NCBI GenBank assembly: GCA_020637195.1
Contig: JACJWK010000018.1
Location: 1-64,000 of the forward strand
Reading direction: 5' to 3'
Length of the DNA: 64,000 nucleotides
Origin: Microthrixaceae bacterium
GTDB lineage: Bacteria > Actinomycetota > Acidimicrobiia > Acidimicrobiales > DATDAH01
Shown here: positions 54,113 through 62,609 of the stretch, in pieces
How positions within the stretch are numbered: position 1 is the first letter of the stretch
Layout of the letters: every line of letters begins with the position of its first letter
Notes under the pieces: model-generated
Databases searched by the model: none
Told to the model about the DNA's origin: nothing
Seen by the model: only the letters and a program-made list of their open reading frames with translations
Position numbers and translations under genes: made by a program

Positions 54113-55566
54113 CGCCGCCTCGCGCCCGAGGCGCCCCCGGACCCCTTCGGACCGCGGGCGGCCTCGTTCGCCGTCTCGGCCGCCTTGGTCAGCTCGGCGA
54201 GGGCGTCGGCCAGGCCGTCGGCCAGCGACCAGACGTCGGCGAGGACGTCCGGGCAGGCCAACAGCCCGAAGTCCATGCTGTCCTGGTAGCTCATCACGGT
54301 CATGTTCAGGCCCGCGCCGTCGAAGATGGGCCCGACCGGGTAGTTGGCCACCAGGCGGGCGCCGGCCGAGTACAGCGGGAACGGCGGGCCGGGGACGTTC
54401 GAGATCGTGACGTTGAACGCCGGCCGGTGCATCCCCGCCACGCGCATGCCCGAGTACAGCCGGGCCGCCCGGCCGAGCAGGGCCGGCGCCGCGAACTCGG
54501 CCCAGTCCTGGAGGGCGTCGGCGCCGACCGCGTGGCGCTCCTTGCCCGTCGCCATGGCCTCGTGGATGGCGTGGAGGCGCTCGACCGGGTCGTCCCGGTC
54601 GGTGGCGAGCGTGGCCAGCATCGACGACACGCGGTTGCCGAGCGTGCCCTCCTGGTCCTTCGTGCGCACCGACACCGGGACCATGGCCACGAGCGGACCG
54701 TCGAGCACCTCGCCCCGTCCGTCGAAGTAGCGGCGCAGGGCCCCGCCGCACAGCGCCAGGACCACGTCGTTCACCGTGACGCCGAAGGTGTTCTTGACCG
54801 CCTTCACCTCCGACAGCGACAGCGTCGCCATCGCGTAGGTGCGGTGGCCCGTGATGGCGGTGTTGATGGACGTGCGGGGCGCGCTGAACATCGACGGTGG
54901 CGGCGTGGTTCCGGGGTGACCGGGCAGGCGCTGGCGGTCCACGGTGGCCCGCAGCGTGCGGGCGCTGGCCCGGGCCACCCGGAACGGCTGGCGGGCGAGC
55001 GACGTGGCCGCGTAGCTCAACAGTTCGGCGTCGCTCGGCACCCGCTCGGGCTCCCAGGGCTCGTCCGGCGGCGGGGTGGGAGGTGGGTCCGGCTCGAGGT
55101 CGAGGGTGGCGACGGTGATCTCGTTGCCCGACGCGCCGTCGATGGCGGCGTGGTGCACCTTCGACAGCACCGCCACGTGACCGTGCTCGAGGCCCTCGAT
55201 CACCCACATCTCCCACAGGGGCCGGTCGCGGTCGAGCGGCAGCGCCACCAGGTGGCCCGCCAACTCGGCCAGCTCGCGGGGGCCACCCGGCGCCGGCACC
55301 GCGAGGTGGCGGATGTGCCAGTCGAGGTCGAAGTCGGGATCCTCGATCCACAGCGGGTGGTGCAGCCCGAAGGGCACGCTCACGAGACGGCGCCGGAAGG
55401 GCGCGGCCAGGTGGAGACGCTGCGAGTAGACCTGCTTCACCTGGTCGACCGACCAGCCCCCCTCGACCTCGGAGGGGTCGTACACGGCCAGCCCCGCCAC
55501 GTGCATCGGGCTCGTCGGCGTCTCCATGGAGAGGAAGCCGGCGTCGAGGCCACTGAGTCGCTGCAT
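54109..55566 (-). CDS. Wax ester synthase/diacylglycerol acyltransferase (WS/DGAT)
   Basis: 485-aa O-acyltransferase that uses acyl-CoA to acylate diacylglycerol or fatty alcohol, making storage lipid at the membrane. It begins MQRLSGLDAGFLSMETPTSP, typical of the family, and has the catalytic HHxxxDG motif as KVHHAAIDGASG (about residue 133). PLWEMWVIEGLEHG and the C-terminal FNVTISNVPGPPFPLYSAGA and NMTVMSYQDSMDFGLLACPD follow. Length is normal (about 460-500). ATG 55566. It points to triacylglycerol or wax storage. Confidence 0.93.
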   Translation of the reverse strand: MQRLSGLDAGFLSMETPTSPMHVAGLAVYDPSEVEGGWSVDQVKQVYSQRLHLAAPFRRRLVSVPFGLHHPLWIEDPDFDLDWHIRHLAVPAPGGPRELAELAGHLVALPLDRDRPLWEMWVIEGLEHGHVAVLSKVHHAAIDGASGNEITVATLDLEPDPPPTPPPDEPWEPERVPSDAELLSYAATSLARQPFRVARASARTLRATVDRQRLPGHPGTTPPPSMFSAPRTSINTAITGHRTYAMATLSLSEVKAVKNTFGVTVNDVVLALCGGALRRYFDGRGEVLDGPLVAMVPVSVRTKDQEGTLGNRVSSMLATLATDRDDPVERLHAIHEAMATGKERHAVGADALQDWAEFAAPALLGRAARLYSGMRVAGMHRPAFNVTISNVPGPPFPLYSAGARLVANYPVGPIFDGAGLNMTVMSYQDSMDFGLLACPDVLADVWSLADGLADALAELTKAAETANEAARGPKGSGGASGARRR

Positions 55567-55625
55567 CGTGTCGCCCCCCGGCGTCGCTGGCGGCCCGCCG
55601 CGGCGTGCGACGGCCCCCGCCGAGC

Positions 55626-56300
55626 TTAGAGGCCGGGTCCGGGGGCGACGCCGAAGAGCTCGAGGCACGCGTCGAGGCCCTCGATCTCGATGTCGTCGCG
55701 GCGCGCCGCCGCCCAGTCCTCCCGGGGCAGCACGAAGTCGAGTTGGGTGTCGTAGGTGTCACGCCGCAGCTGCACGTGCGTCCCGTTGGGCCGGTACCCG
55801 AGCGCGCGGGTCACCGCGAGGGACGCCTCGTTGTCGTGCCAGGCCGAGGTCTCGGCGCGCTCGGCCCCCAGGCCCGCGAACGCGAGGTGCAGCACCGCGG
55901 CCCGCATCTCCTTGCCGATGCCCCGGCCCTGGTGCGCCCGTCCCAGCCACGAACCGGTGCTGACCGTGCGCGAGCGGGCGAAGTCGTCGCCGAGCAGGTC
56001 CTGGGCGCCGACGACGGTGCGGGTGCCGTCCGGCCCGATCTCGCTGACCTGCAGACCGAGGATCCACTTCTCGGCCTGCCAGTCGCCCCGCTGGCGCCAC
56101 CACCACTGCAGCGTGTTGCGGCGGCGCACGGGCGGGTCCCAGTCCGTCCACGGGATCGCGAACGGCATCCACGCGGGGTCGTGGACCCCCCGGTCGCTCA
56201 GCTCGACCAGCGCCAGCACGTCGTCGTCGGTGGGCGGCCGCAGCTCCAACCGGGGCGTGCGCACGACCAGGTCGAACAACGGCCAGTAGGGGTGGGCCAT
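55626..56300 (-). CDS. GNAT-family acetyltransferase (RimJ/RimL type)
   Basis: 224 aa. RTPRLELRPPTDDDVLAL opens a RimJ/RimL-like GNAT fold; the acetyl-CoA pyrophosphate loop is GSWLGRAHQGRGIGKEMRAA (Q/RxxGxG/A variant), followed by ETSAWHDNEASLAVTRALGY (motif B, Asn and Ala typical). ATG 56300. CAGACT 6 nt upstream resembles a degenerate leaderless -10. The acceptor is unknown; related enzymes modify protein N-termini or small amines. Divergent from the methyltransferase gene, 63 bp apart. Confidence 0.88.
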   Translation of the reverse strand: MAHPYWPLFDLVVRTPRLELRPPTDDDVLALVELSDRGVHDPAWMPFAIPWTDWDPPVRRRNTLQWWWRQRGDWQAEKWILGLQVSEIGPDGTRTVVGAQDLLGDDFARSRTVSTGSWLGRAHQGRGIGKEMRAAVLHLAFAGLGAERAETSAWHDNEASLAVTRALGYRPNGTHVQLRRDTYDTQLDFVLPREDWAAARRDDIEIEGLDACLELFGVAPGPGL

Positions 56301-56350
56301 CGACCCAGTCTGGTCACCGGGCGACGCGCCGGTCGGGGCATTTCCGGGCC

Positions 56351-56356
56351 TACGGT
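56351..56356 (+). promoter_or_regulatory. -10-like TACGGT, probable leaderless start of the methyltransferase gene
   Basis: TACGGT, then 7 nt, then ATG at 56364. No ribosome binding site. Confidence 0.5.
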
Positions 56357-56363
56357 GCAGGTC

Positions 56364-57005
56364 ATGCCGAGGCTGATGGCCGCCACCTACGACCGCTTCA
56401 CCGCCGGGGTCGAGGCCGCCGGGCTGGCGGACTGGCGCCGCGAGCTGCTGGCCGACCTGCGGGGCGAGGTGGTCGAGCTGGGGGCGGGCACCGGCCACAA
56501 CCTGCGCTGGTACCCGGTGGCCGTGACCCGGCTGGTGCTCACCGAGCCCGACCCCCACATGCGGTCCCGGCTGGAGGCCCGGGTCCGGGAGCAGCGCCGC
56601 CGCCGCGACGCCGGCCCCGACCACGTCGAGGTGCTCGACCGCCACGCCGACGACCTGCGCCTGCCCGACGGTTCGGCCGACGCCGTCGTGGCCACCCTGG
56701 TGCTCTGCTCGGTGCCCGACGTCGACGCGGTGCTCGCCGAGGTCCGCCGGGTGCTGCGCCCGGCCGGACGGTTCGTCTACCTCGAGCACGTCGCGGCGAT
56801 CGACACCCCTCGCACCCTGCGCTGGCAGCACCGCATCGAGCCCGTGTGGAAGCGCCTCGCGGGCAACTGCCACCTCACCCGCTCGAGCGAGCGCTCGATC
56901 ACCGAGGCCGGCCTCGAGGTGGACCGGGAGCGCCGCCAGGCCATGCCCAGGGCGCCCGCGATCCTGCGCCCCACCGTGCGGGGCGTGGCCCGCCGCCCCG
57001 GCTGA
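56364..57005 (+). CDS. Class I SAM-dependent methyltransferase
   Basis: 213 aa. SAM-binding motif I VVELGAGTGHNLRWYP, motif II region LVLTEPDPHMRSRLE, ADDLRLPDGSADAVVATLVL (motif III/IV) and RRVLRPAGRFVYLEHV (post-motif) mark a UbiE/methyltransferase-11 type enzyme. A C-terminal LTRSSERSITEAGLEVDRE is similar to METTL7-like or phospholipid/thiol methyltransferases. The substrate cannot be told. It is convergent with a small unknown gene. Confidence 0.88.
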   Translation: MPRLMAATYDRFTAGVEAAGLADWRRELLADLRGEVVELGAGTGHNLRWYPVAVTRLVLTEPDPHMRSRLEARVREQRRRRDAGPDHVEVLDRHADDLRLPDGSADAVVATLVLCSVPDVDAVLAEVRRVLRPAGRFVYLEHVAAIDTPRTLRWQHRIEPVWKRLAGNCHLTRSSERSITEAGLEVDRERRQAMPRAPAILRPTVRGVARRPG

Positions 57006-57038
57006 GCGCCGACGCGGTCGGGGCGGTGGCGGGGAGGC

Positions 57039-57266
57039 TCAGGGCTCGAGGCGGACGGTGGGGGCGCCGTCGACGACGGTGAGCGTCGCCGGGAGCCCGA
57101 GCAACGAGACGGGGTCGCCCACCATCCCGGTGGCGCGCACCGTGACCACCTCACCCTTGGCCTCGCCGGCCACCACGGTCAGGTCGAGGGCGACGGCGTC
57201 GTCCGCCGGCTCGGCACCGACCACCAGCACGTCGTAGGTCCCGTCGGCCAGCAGGGCGTCGTCCAC
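57039..57266 (-). CDS. Small unknown protein (75 aa)
   Basis: Starts GTG at 57266 with DDALLADGTYDVLVVGAEPA, then LDLTVVAGEAKGEVVTVRAT and a C-terminal ATLTVVDGAPTVRLEP. The alternating hydrophobic pattern predicts a small all-beta, OB-like domain. It lies between a convergent methyltransferase gene and a divergent DinB-like gene (25 bp). Strong G/C third-position bias. Family not recognised. Confidence 0.6.
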   Translation of the reverse strand: MDDALLADGTYDVLVVGAEPADDAVALDLTVVAGEAKGEVVTVRATGMVGDPVSLLGLPATLTVVDGAPTVRLEP

Positions 57267-57291
57267 GGCGCCAGCCTGCCATGCTCGCGGG

Positions 57292-58119
57292 GTGGCCGAC
57301 GGCTCCGCTCCCCCTCCCGACGACCTCCGCGACCTCTGCGCCGATCTCGCCGCCGAGCACGCCGCGCTCGACGCGGTGGTGGCCGACCTCGTCGGGGCGG
57401 CGTGGGACACGCCGACCGCCTCGCCCCGCTGGGCGGTACGGGACCAGATCGGCCACCTCGCCTACTTCGACGAGGCCGCCACGGCCGCCATCACCGACCC
57501 CGAGCGCTTCGCCGCCGACCTGGCCGAGGCCCTCGGCGGCGACGTCACCGCGTTCCTCGAGCGCACCGAGGTCCGCGGGCGCACGCTGCCGCCCGCCGAC
57601 CTGCTGGCGTGGTGGCGCGAGCAGCGGGCCGCGCTGCTCGCCGCGGCGGCCCCGCTGGACCCGAAGGCCCGGCTGCCCTGGTACGGGCCGTCCATGGGGG
57701 CCCGCTCGTTCGTCACCGCCCGCCTGATGGAGACGTGGGCGCACGGCCAGGACGTGGTCGACGCCCTCGACGCCGAGCGGCCCCCCACCGACCGCCTGCG
57801 CCACGTCGCCGACCTCGGGGTGCGAACCCGGGGCTTCAGCTACGTCGTGCGCGGCCAGGAGCCACCGACGGGCGACGTGCGGGTCGAGTTGGCCGCGCCG
57901 AGCGGCACCACCTGGACCTGGGGCGACGCCGGCGCGGCCGATCGCGTGTCCGGGCCCGCCGAGGACTTCTGTCTCGTGGTCACCCAGCGTCGCCATGTCG
58001 CCGACACCGAGCTCGTCGCCGAGGGCGCGCTCGCCACCGGGTGGTTGGCGATCGCGCAGTGCTTCGCCGGTGGGCCCAGCGTCGGTCCGGCGCCGCGATC
58101 GGAGCGGCGGCGCACGTGA
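57292..58119 (+). CDS. DinB/maleylpyruvate-isomerase-like protein (TIGR03084-type)
   Basis: 275 aa of the DinB/YfiT four-helix fold, which includes mycothiol-dependent enzymes. The metal histidines are expected in VRDQIGHLAYFDEAA and ARLMETWAHGQDVVDAL, matching the TIGR03084 actinobacterial subgroup. An SCP2-like C-terminal half follows (VRVELAAPSGTTWTWGDAG). The first residues (MADGSAPPPDDLRDL) begin with GTG at 57292. The enoyl-CoA hydratase gene overlaps its stop by 4 nt. Enzymatic role unknown; a link to thiol or CoA-ester metabolism is inference from the neighbour. Confidence 0.8.
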   Translation: MADGSAPPPDDLRDLCADLAAEHAALDAVVADLVGAAWDTPTASPRWAVRDQIGHLAYFDEAATAAITDPERFAADLAEALGGDVTAFLERTEVRGRTLPPADLLAWWREQRAALLAAAAPLDPKARLPWYGPSMGARSFVTARLMETWAHGQDVVDALDAERPPTDRLRHVADLGVRTRGFSYVVRGQEPPTGDVRVELAAPSGTTWTWGDAGAADRVSGPAEDFCLVVTQRRHVADTELVAEGALATGWLAIAQCFAGGPSVGPAPRSERRRT

Positions 58120-58877
58120 CCGTCCGCACCGAGGTCGACGGGCCGGTCGCCGTCGTCACGATCGACCGCCCCGAGGTGCGCAACGCGGTCGACGGCCCCA
58201 CCGCCGCGGCCCTGGCCGACGCCTTCCGGGGCTTCGACGCCGACGACGACCTCGCCGTCGCCGTGCTGACCGGCGCCGGCGGCACGTTCTGCGCCGGCGC
58301 CGACCTCACCGCCATCGCCGAGGGCCGGGGCAACCGGGTCGCGCCCGACGGCGACGGGCCCATGGGCCCCACCCGCCTGCGCCTGTCCAAGCCCGTGATC
58401 GCCGCGGTCGAGGGCCACGCGGTGGCCGGTGGGCTCGAGCTGGCCTGCTGGTGCGACCTGCGGGTCGCCGCCGACGACGCCGTGTTCGGCGTCTACTGCC
58501 GGCGCTGGGGCGTCCCCCTCGTCGACGGCGGCACCGTCCGGCTCCCCCGGCTCGTCGGCCAGAGCCACGCGCTGGACCTCATCCTCACCGGCCGGGGCGT
58601 GTCGGGCGACGAGGCGCGGCGCATGGGCCTGGCCAACCGCCTCACCGGACCCGGCGGCGCGCTCGACGCCGCGGTCGAGTTGGCGCACCAGCTGGCCGCC
58701 TTCCCGCAGCGCTGCCTGCGCTCGGACCGTGAGAGCAGCGAGCGCCAGTGGGGGCTCCCGCTCGACGAGGCGCTCGCGGTCGAGACCACGCTGGGACTCG
58801 AGGTCATCCGCTCGGGCGAGACCGCCGAGGGGGCCGGCCGCTTCGCCGGCGGCGAGGGCCGCCACGGCGCCTTCTGA
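58116..58877 (+). CDS. Enoyl-CoA hydratase/isomerase family (crotonase) protein
   Basis: 253 aa. Crotonase-fold oxyanion-hole segments are GGTFCAGADLTAIAE and AAVEGHAVAGGLELACWCDL; FGVYCRRWGVPLVDGGTVRL covers the usual catalytic region. At the positions of the two catalytic glutamates of true hydratases I see VPLVDGG, with Asp near the second site, so isomerase or another crotonase activity is possible. GTG 58116 overlaps the DinB-like gene stop as GTGA, so the two are coupled. It is followed by the palindromic repeat element. Confidence 0.88.
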   Translation: MTVRTEVDGPVAVVTIDRPEVRNAVDGPTAAALADAFRGFDADDDLAVAVLTGAGGTFCAGADLTAIAEGRGNRVAPDGDGPMGPTRLRLSKPVIAAVEGHAVAGGLELACWCDLRVAADDAVFGVYCRRWGVPLVDGGTVRLPRLVGQSHALDLILTGRGVSGDEARRMGLANRLTGPGGALDAAVELAHQLAAFPQRCLRSDRESSERQWGLPLDEALAVETTLGLEVIRSGETAEGAGRFAGGEGRHGAF

Positions 58878-58899
58878 CCCGACCCCCCACACCCCTCTC

Positions 58900-58950
58900 G
58901 TTCTGTGTACAGGAACCGCGCGCTGGCGGCGCGGACTCTGTACACAGAAC
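58900..58950. repeat. Palindromic repeat element, copy 2
   Basis: The left arm (58900-58922) starts GTTCTGTGTACA and ends CCGCGCG as in copy 1; the right arm (58929-58950) is complementary apart from three central bases. Flanked by a C-rich stretch on the left and a G-rich stretch on the right, as in copy 1. It lies between the enoyl-CoA hydratase gene and the NfuA-like gene. Confidence 0.8.
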
Positions 58951-59037
58951 CGGGGGGGGTGGCGGGGTGGCGGGGTGGGGGCGTCGGGCGCGGTGGGGCG
59001 GGCGCGCTGGGCGCGGTGGGGTGGGGGCGTCGGGGAG
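58951..59037. repeat. G-rich imperfect direct repeats
   Basis: GGGGTGGGGGCGTCGGG occurs twice in this interval and GGGCGCGGTGGGG occurs twice. Many runs of three or more G on the plus strand could form G-quadruplex structure in the region upstream of the NfuA-like gene. No gene is seen here. Confidence 0.6.
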
Positions 59038-59045
59038 TGCGCTCG

Positions 59046-59051
59046 TATCCT
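59046..59051 (+). promoter_or_regulatory. -10-like TATCCT, probable leaderless start of the NfuA-like gene
   Basis: TATCCT, then GGCGCG (6 nt), then ATG at 59058; no Shine-Dalgarno sequence. Confidence 0.5.
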
Positions 59052-59057
59052 GGCGCG

Positions 59058-59702
59058 ATGGCCACGACCGACCTGACCCCCGACGCCACCACCACCGGTC
59101 CCGTGCTGGCCGTCAGCGAGAAGGCCCAGCGGAGGGTGCTCGACCTGCTCGCCGCCGAGGCCGACCCCGACGGGCTGGCCCTGTGGGTCGAGGTCATGGG
59201 CGTCGACCGCGGCGAGTACGTCTACGACCTGTACTTCCAGGCCGTCGGCGAGGCCGGCGCCGGCGACCGGCACTTCACCGTGGGCGAGCTCGCGGTCGTG
59301 GTCCCGTCGGACAGCGTCGACGCGCTGTCGGGCGCCACCCTCGACGTCAACCGCGACCTGCTCAACCCCGGCCTCATGATGGACAACCCCAACACGCCGC
59401 CGGCGCCCGAGGCGCCCGCGGCCCTCGACCTGCACGGCACCCCCGCCGAGCGCATCGTGCAGGTGCTCGAGGGCCAGATCAACCCGAGCATCGCCAGCCA
59501 CGGCGGCCGGGCCGACCTGGTCCGCTTCGACGAGGCGACCGGCACGGTCGAGCTCCGCCTCAGCGGTGGCTGCCAGGGCTGCGCGCAGTCGACCGCCACG
59601 CTGCGCAACGGCATCGAGGGGGCCCTGCGGGCCGCCATCCCCGAGATCACCGAGGTGGTCGACGTCACCGACCACGCCGGCGGCGCCAACCCCTACTACT
59701 GA
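59058..59702 (+). CDS. NfuA-like Fe-S cluster carrier (NifU C-terminal domain)
   Basis: 214 aa. The N-terminal half is a degenerate A-type (HesB-like) domain (VLAVSEKAQRRVLDLLAAEA, then DRGEYVYDLYF) without the cluster cysteines. The C-terminal half is a NifU/Nfu domain with the CxxC pair in LSGGCQGCAQSTATLRNGI (about residue 175), which holds a [4Fe-4S] cluster between two subunits. It delivers clusters to apo-proteins; the class I fumarase encoded in this window is one possible client. ATG 59058, probably leaderless. Followed by a bidirectional terminator. Confidence 0.9.
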   Translation: MATTDLTPDATTTGPVLAVSEKAQRRVLDLLAAEADPDGLALWVEVMGVDRGEYVYDLYFQAVGEAGAGDRHFTVGELAVVVPSDSVDALSGATLDVNRDLLNPGLMMDNPNTPPAPEAPAALDLHGTPAERIVQVLEGQINPSIASHGGRADLVRFDEATGTVELRLSGGCQGCAQSTATLRNGIEGALRAAIPEITEVVDVTDHAGGANPYY

Positions 59703-59717
59703 GCCGGCCCGGGCGCG

Positions 59718-59749
59718 ACGGCGCCCGCAGCCGGGGCTGCGGGCGCCGT
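59718..59749. terminator. Bidirectional terminator between nfuA-like and thiolase genes
   Basis: Perfect 15-bp arms ACGGCGCCCGCAGCC and GGCTGCGGGCGCCGT around GG. It lies 15 bp after the Nfu stop and 32 bp from the thiolase stop on the other strand. Confidence 0.75.
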
Positions 59750-59781
59750 GACCGACCGGGTCGAGCGGGGAGCCGGGGCGG

Positions 59782-60990
59782 CTACAGGCGCTCGATGATC
59801 ATGGCCATGCCCTGGCCGCCGCCGACGCACATCGTCTCGAGACCGAACGTCTTGTCGGCGTCCTCGAGGCCGTTGATCAGCGTGGCGGTGATGCGGGCGC
59901 CGGTCATGCCGAAGGGGTGACCGAGGGCGATGGCGCCGCCGTTCACGTTGAGCTTGTCGAGGTCGATGCCGAGCTCGTCGGCCGACGGCAGCACCTGGGC
60001 GGCGAAGGCCTCGTTGATCTCGACGAGGTCGATGTCGTCGATGGTCATGCCGGCGCGGGCGAGCGCCTGCTTCGACGCCTCGATGGGGCCGAGGCCCATG
60101 ATCTCGGGGTTCAGGCCCGAGACGCCCGTGCTCACGATGCGGGCCAGGGGCGTGACGCCGAGCTCGGCGGCCTTGGTGTCGCTCATGATGACGAGGGCGG
60201 CGGCGCCGTCGTTGAGCGGGCAGGCGTTGCCCGCGGTCACCTCGCCGTCGGGGCGGAACACCGGCTTCAGCTCGGAGAGCTTCTCCTTGGTGGTGCCGGG
60301 GCGGGGGCCGTCGTCCTTCGACACGACGGTGCCGTCGGGCAGGGTGATCGGGGTGATCTCCCGCTCGAAGAAGCCCCGCTCCTGGGCGGCCACGGCCCGC
60401 TGCTGGGAGTTGGCGGCGAACTCGTCCATGCGGTCGCGGGCCACGCCCTTGAGCTGGCGCACGTTCTCGGCGGTCTGACCCATGGCGATGTAGACGTCGG
60501 GGAGGCCGGCGGGGGGCTCCCACGACGACGAGCCCTCGCCCGAGCGCTCGGCGGTGCGGGCCATGGCGTCGTTGAACAGGCCGTTGGTGCTGCCGGGGGC
60601 GCCGTCGGACATGCCCACCAGGAAGCGGCTGACCGTCTCGACGCCGGCGGAGATGAACACGTCGCCCTCACCGGCCTTGATGGCGTGCATGGCCATGCGG
60701 CTGGTCTGCAGCGACGACGAGCAGTACCGGTTGACGGTGGTGCCGGGCACGTCGGGCATGCCGGCGAGGATGGCCACCACGCGGCCGATGTTGTACCCGG
60801 ACTCGCCCGCGGGCTGGCCGCAGCCCATGAGCAGGTCCTCGACGTCGTTGCGGTCGAGCTGGGGCACCTGGGCGAGCGCCGCCTCCACCACCTGGGCGGC
60901 CAGGTCGTCGGGCCGCATCTCGACGAGCGACCCCTTGTTGGCGCGGCCGATGGGGCTGCGAGTGGCGGCAACGATCACTGCTTCGGGCAT
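59782..60990 (-). CDS. Acetyl-CoA acetyltransferase (thiolase)
   Basis: 402 aa, a classical thiolase that cleaves 3-ketoacyl-CoA or joins two acetyl-CoA. The active-site Cys is in TVNRYCSSSLQTSRMAM (about residue 90), the general-base His in GGAIALGHPFGMTGAR and the second Cys in LETMCVGGGQGMAMI. All the residues missing from the thiolase-like protein at 3228-4409 are present. ATG 60990 with GGAGGATCC just upstream; a TAGCGT -10 site lies about 35 nt before it. Its role is fatty acid beta-oxidation or ketoacyl synthesis. Confidence 0.93.
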   Translation of the reverse strand: MPEAVIVAATRSPIGRANKGSLVEMRPDDLAAQVVEAALAQVPQLDRNDVEDLLMGCGQPAGESGYNIGRVVAILAGMPDVPGTTVNRYCSSSLQTSRMAMHAIKAGEGDVFISAGVETVSRFLVGMSDGAPGSTNGLFNDAMARTAERSGEGSSSWEPPAGLPDVYIAMGQTAENVRQLKGVARDRMDEFAANSQQRAVAAQERGFFEREITPITLPDGTVVSKDDGPRPGTTKEKLSELKPVFRPDGEVTAGNACPLNDGAAALVIMSDTKAAELGVTPLARIVSTGVSGLNPEIMGLGPIEASKQALARAGMTIDDIDLVEINEAFAAQVLPSADELGIDLDKLNVNGGAIALGHPFGMTGARITATLINGLEDADKTFGLETMCVGGGQGMAMIIERL

Positions 60991-61092
60991 TCCGGATCCT
61001 CCGGGCGTCGGCGACAGGCCTTCGACGCTACCGGCGCCGCCCGCTCCCCCACCAATGCCCACGGAGGCCGCGTACCGGGGGCCGACGGCCGG

Positions 61093-62607
61093 TCACGGCC
61101 GCACGGGGGCCCAGCACTCCGTCGGCCCGTCGCGGCCCCGGAGGGCGAGCTCGCCGCAGGGCTCCCAGCGGCGACGCTCGGCCGCGGAGGCCGCGGCGAC
61201 CGCGGCGCCGCCGGCCAGGACGCGGGCGGGGCGCCGCTTCGCCTCGTCGGTGAGCCGGGCGGCCTCGTTGACCGGGTCGCCGAGCACCGTGTACTCGTAG
61301 CGCTCCTCGGCCCCGACGTTGCCGGCCACGACCCGCCCCGACGACACCCCGATGCCGACGTCGAGCCGGGGCCACTCGCCGGCGAGGGCGGCGACCTCGG
61401 CCCGCAGCTCGCGGGCGGCGGCCAGTGCCCGGTCGGCGTGGTCGGGCTGCTCGCCGGGGGCGCCGAACACGCACAGGGCCCCGTCGCCCTCGAACTTGTT
61501 GACCCAGCCGCCGTGCCCGGTCACGACCCGGACGGTGACGTCGAACAGCGAGTTCAGCATGGCCAGCAGCTCGACCGGCGGCAGCTCGACGGCGAGCCGG
61601 GTGCTGGCGATCACGTCCACGAACAGCGCGCTGGCCTGTTTGATCTGCGCCGAGCGCCCGGCCTGCTGCGAGAGCGCGTACCGTGCCACCTCCACGCCGA
61701 CGTGGCGGCCGAACAGGTCCTCGAGCCGCCGGCGCTCGCGCAGGCCCTCGACCATGTGGTTGAACTCGGCCTGGAGCTCGCCGATCTCGCCGCCGTCGTT
61801 GACGTCCACGGTGACGTCGAGGTCACCGTCGCCCACCTCGTCGAGGGCCTCGCGCAGGTCGGTGAGCGGTTCGGCCACGGAGCCCGCGGTCGCCAGCATG
61901 AGCAGGCCGCCGGCGATCAGCACGACGAGGCAGAGGAAGGTGACCGATACCCGGAAGTTGCCCGAGACGTCGCGGGGGCCCACGAGCACGAGCAGGATGC
62001 CGCAGACCGGCAGCGCCGAGCCGAGGGCCCAGCCGAGCAGCAGGCGGACGGTGAGCGACAGCCGCCGGGCCCGGCCCGGTGGCACGCCGGTCAGCGCCCG
62101 GGCGGTGAGGGGCCGCAGGTCCCGCTCGATCAGGAAGTAGCCGAGCGCGCAGGTGATGAGCCCGCCCACCAGCACGGCCAGGACCACTCGACCGATGGCC
62201 TCCTCGGCGAGCCGAGACCGGCCATGAGCGCCCTGAACGGGCGGCGGCAGGACCCAGTGGAGGTACCGACCGGGTGACCATGTTCCAGGGCAGCCGCAGC
62301 ACCGCTCCCGGTCCTCGACGGTGGCCGGCGGGTCCTCGGTGAGCCACGCCTCGACCGGCCGCAGGAGACGGCGGGAGTTCAGCTGCCAGTCGATCGCGCT
62401 CAACACGACGAGCCCGATGATCATGGCGGCGACCGCGGGTGGCCCCACGTCGATCGAGGCCGACGGCGGGTTGAGGCGGACCAGGTAGAGGTACTCGAAC
62501 GCCCCGCCGGCGAGGGTGGCCAGGCCGAAGCGGAGGTTGGCGCGGGTCGTGAGGCGTCGGCCCCGGCCCTCGACCTGTTCGCGGCGCCGCCGCGGGACCA
62601 GGCGCAC
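61093..62607 (-). CDS. HAMP-domain adenylate cyclase (mycobacterial Rv1318c-like), frame disturbed in the membrane region
   Basis: 504 aa as read. Membrane helices (VLAVLVGGLITCALGYFLIE, LLGWALGSALPVCGILLVLV, LCLVVLIAGGLLMLATA), a HAMP domain (VAEPLTDLREALDEVGDGDL) and a class III cyclase domain follow in order. In the cyclase, FVDVIAST gives the first metal Asp, NKFEGDGALCVFGAP the Lys and second Asp, and YTVLGDPVNEAARL the transition-state residues. It makes cAMP, possibly for the CNB protein encoded at 27.9 kb. Between about 62215 and 62315 the natural sequence (AVLRLPWNMVTRS, FRALMAGLG) switches among three frames. GTG 62607 starts 3 nt from the aminotransferase stop. Confidence 0.8.
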   Translation of the reverse strand: MRLVPRRRREQVEGRGRRLTTRANLRFGLATLAGGAFEYLYLVRLNPPSASIDVGPPAVAAMIIGLVVLSAIDWQLNSRRLLRPVEAWLTEDPPATVEDRERCCGCPGTWSPGRYLHWVLPPPVQGAHGRSRLAEEAIGRVVLAVLVGGLITCALGYFLIERDLRPLTARALTGVPPGRARRLSLTVRLLLGWALGSALPVCGILLVLVGPRDVSGNFRVSVTFLCLVVLIAGGLLMLATAGSVAEPLTDLREALDEVGDGDLDVTVDVNDGGEIGELQAEFNHMVEGLRERRRLEDLFGRHVGVEVARYALSQQAGRSAQIKQASALFVDVIASTRLAVELPPVELLAMLNSLFDVTVRVVTGHGGWVNKFEGDGALCVFGAPGEQPDHADRALAAARELRAEVAALAGEWPRLDVGIGVSSGRVVAGNVGAEERYEYTVLGDPVNEAARLTDEAKRRPARVLAGGAAVAAASAAERRRWEPCGELALRGRDGPTECWAPVRP

Positions 62608-62609
62608 CG

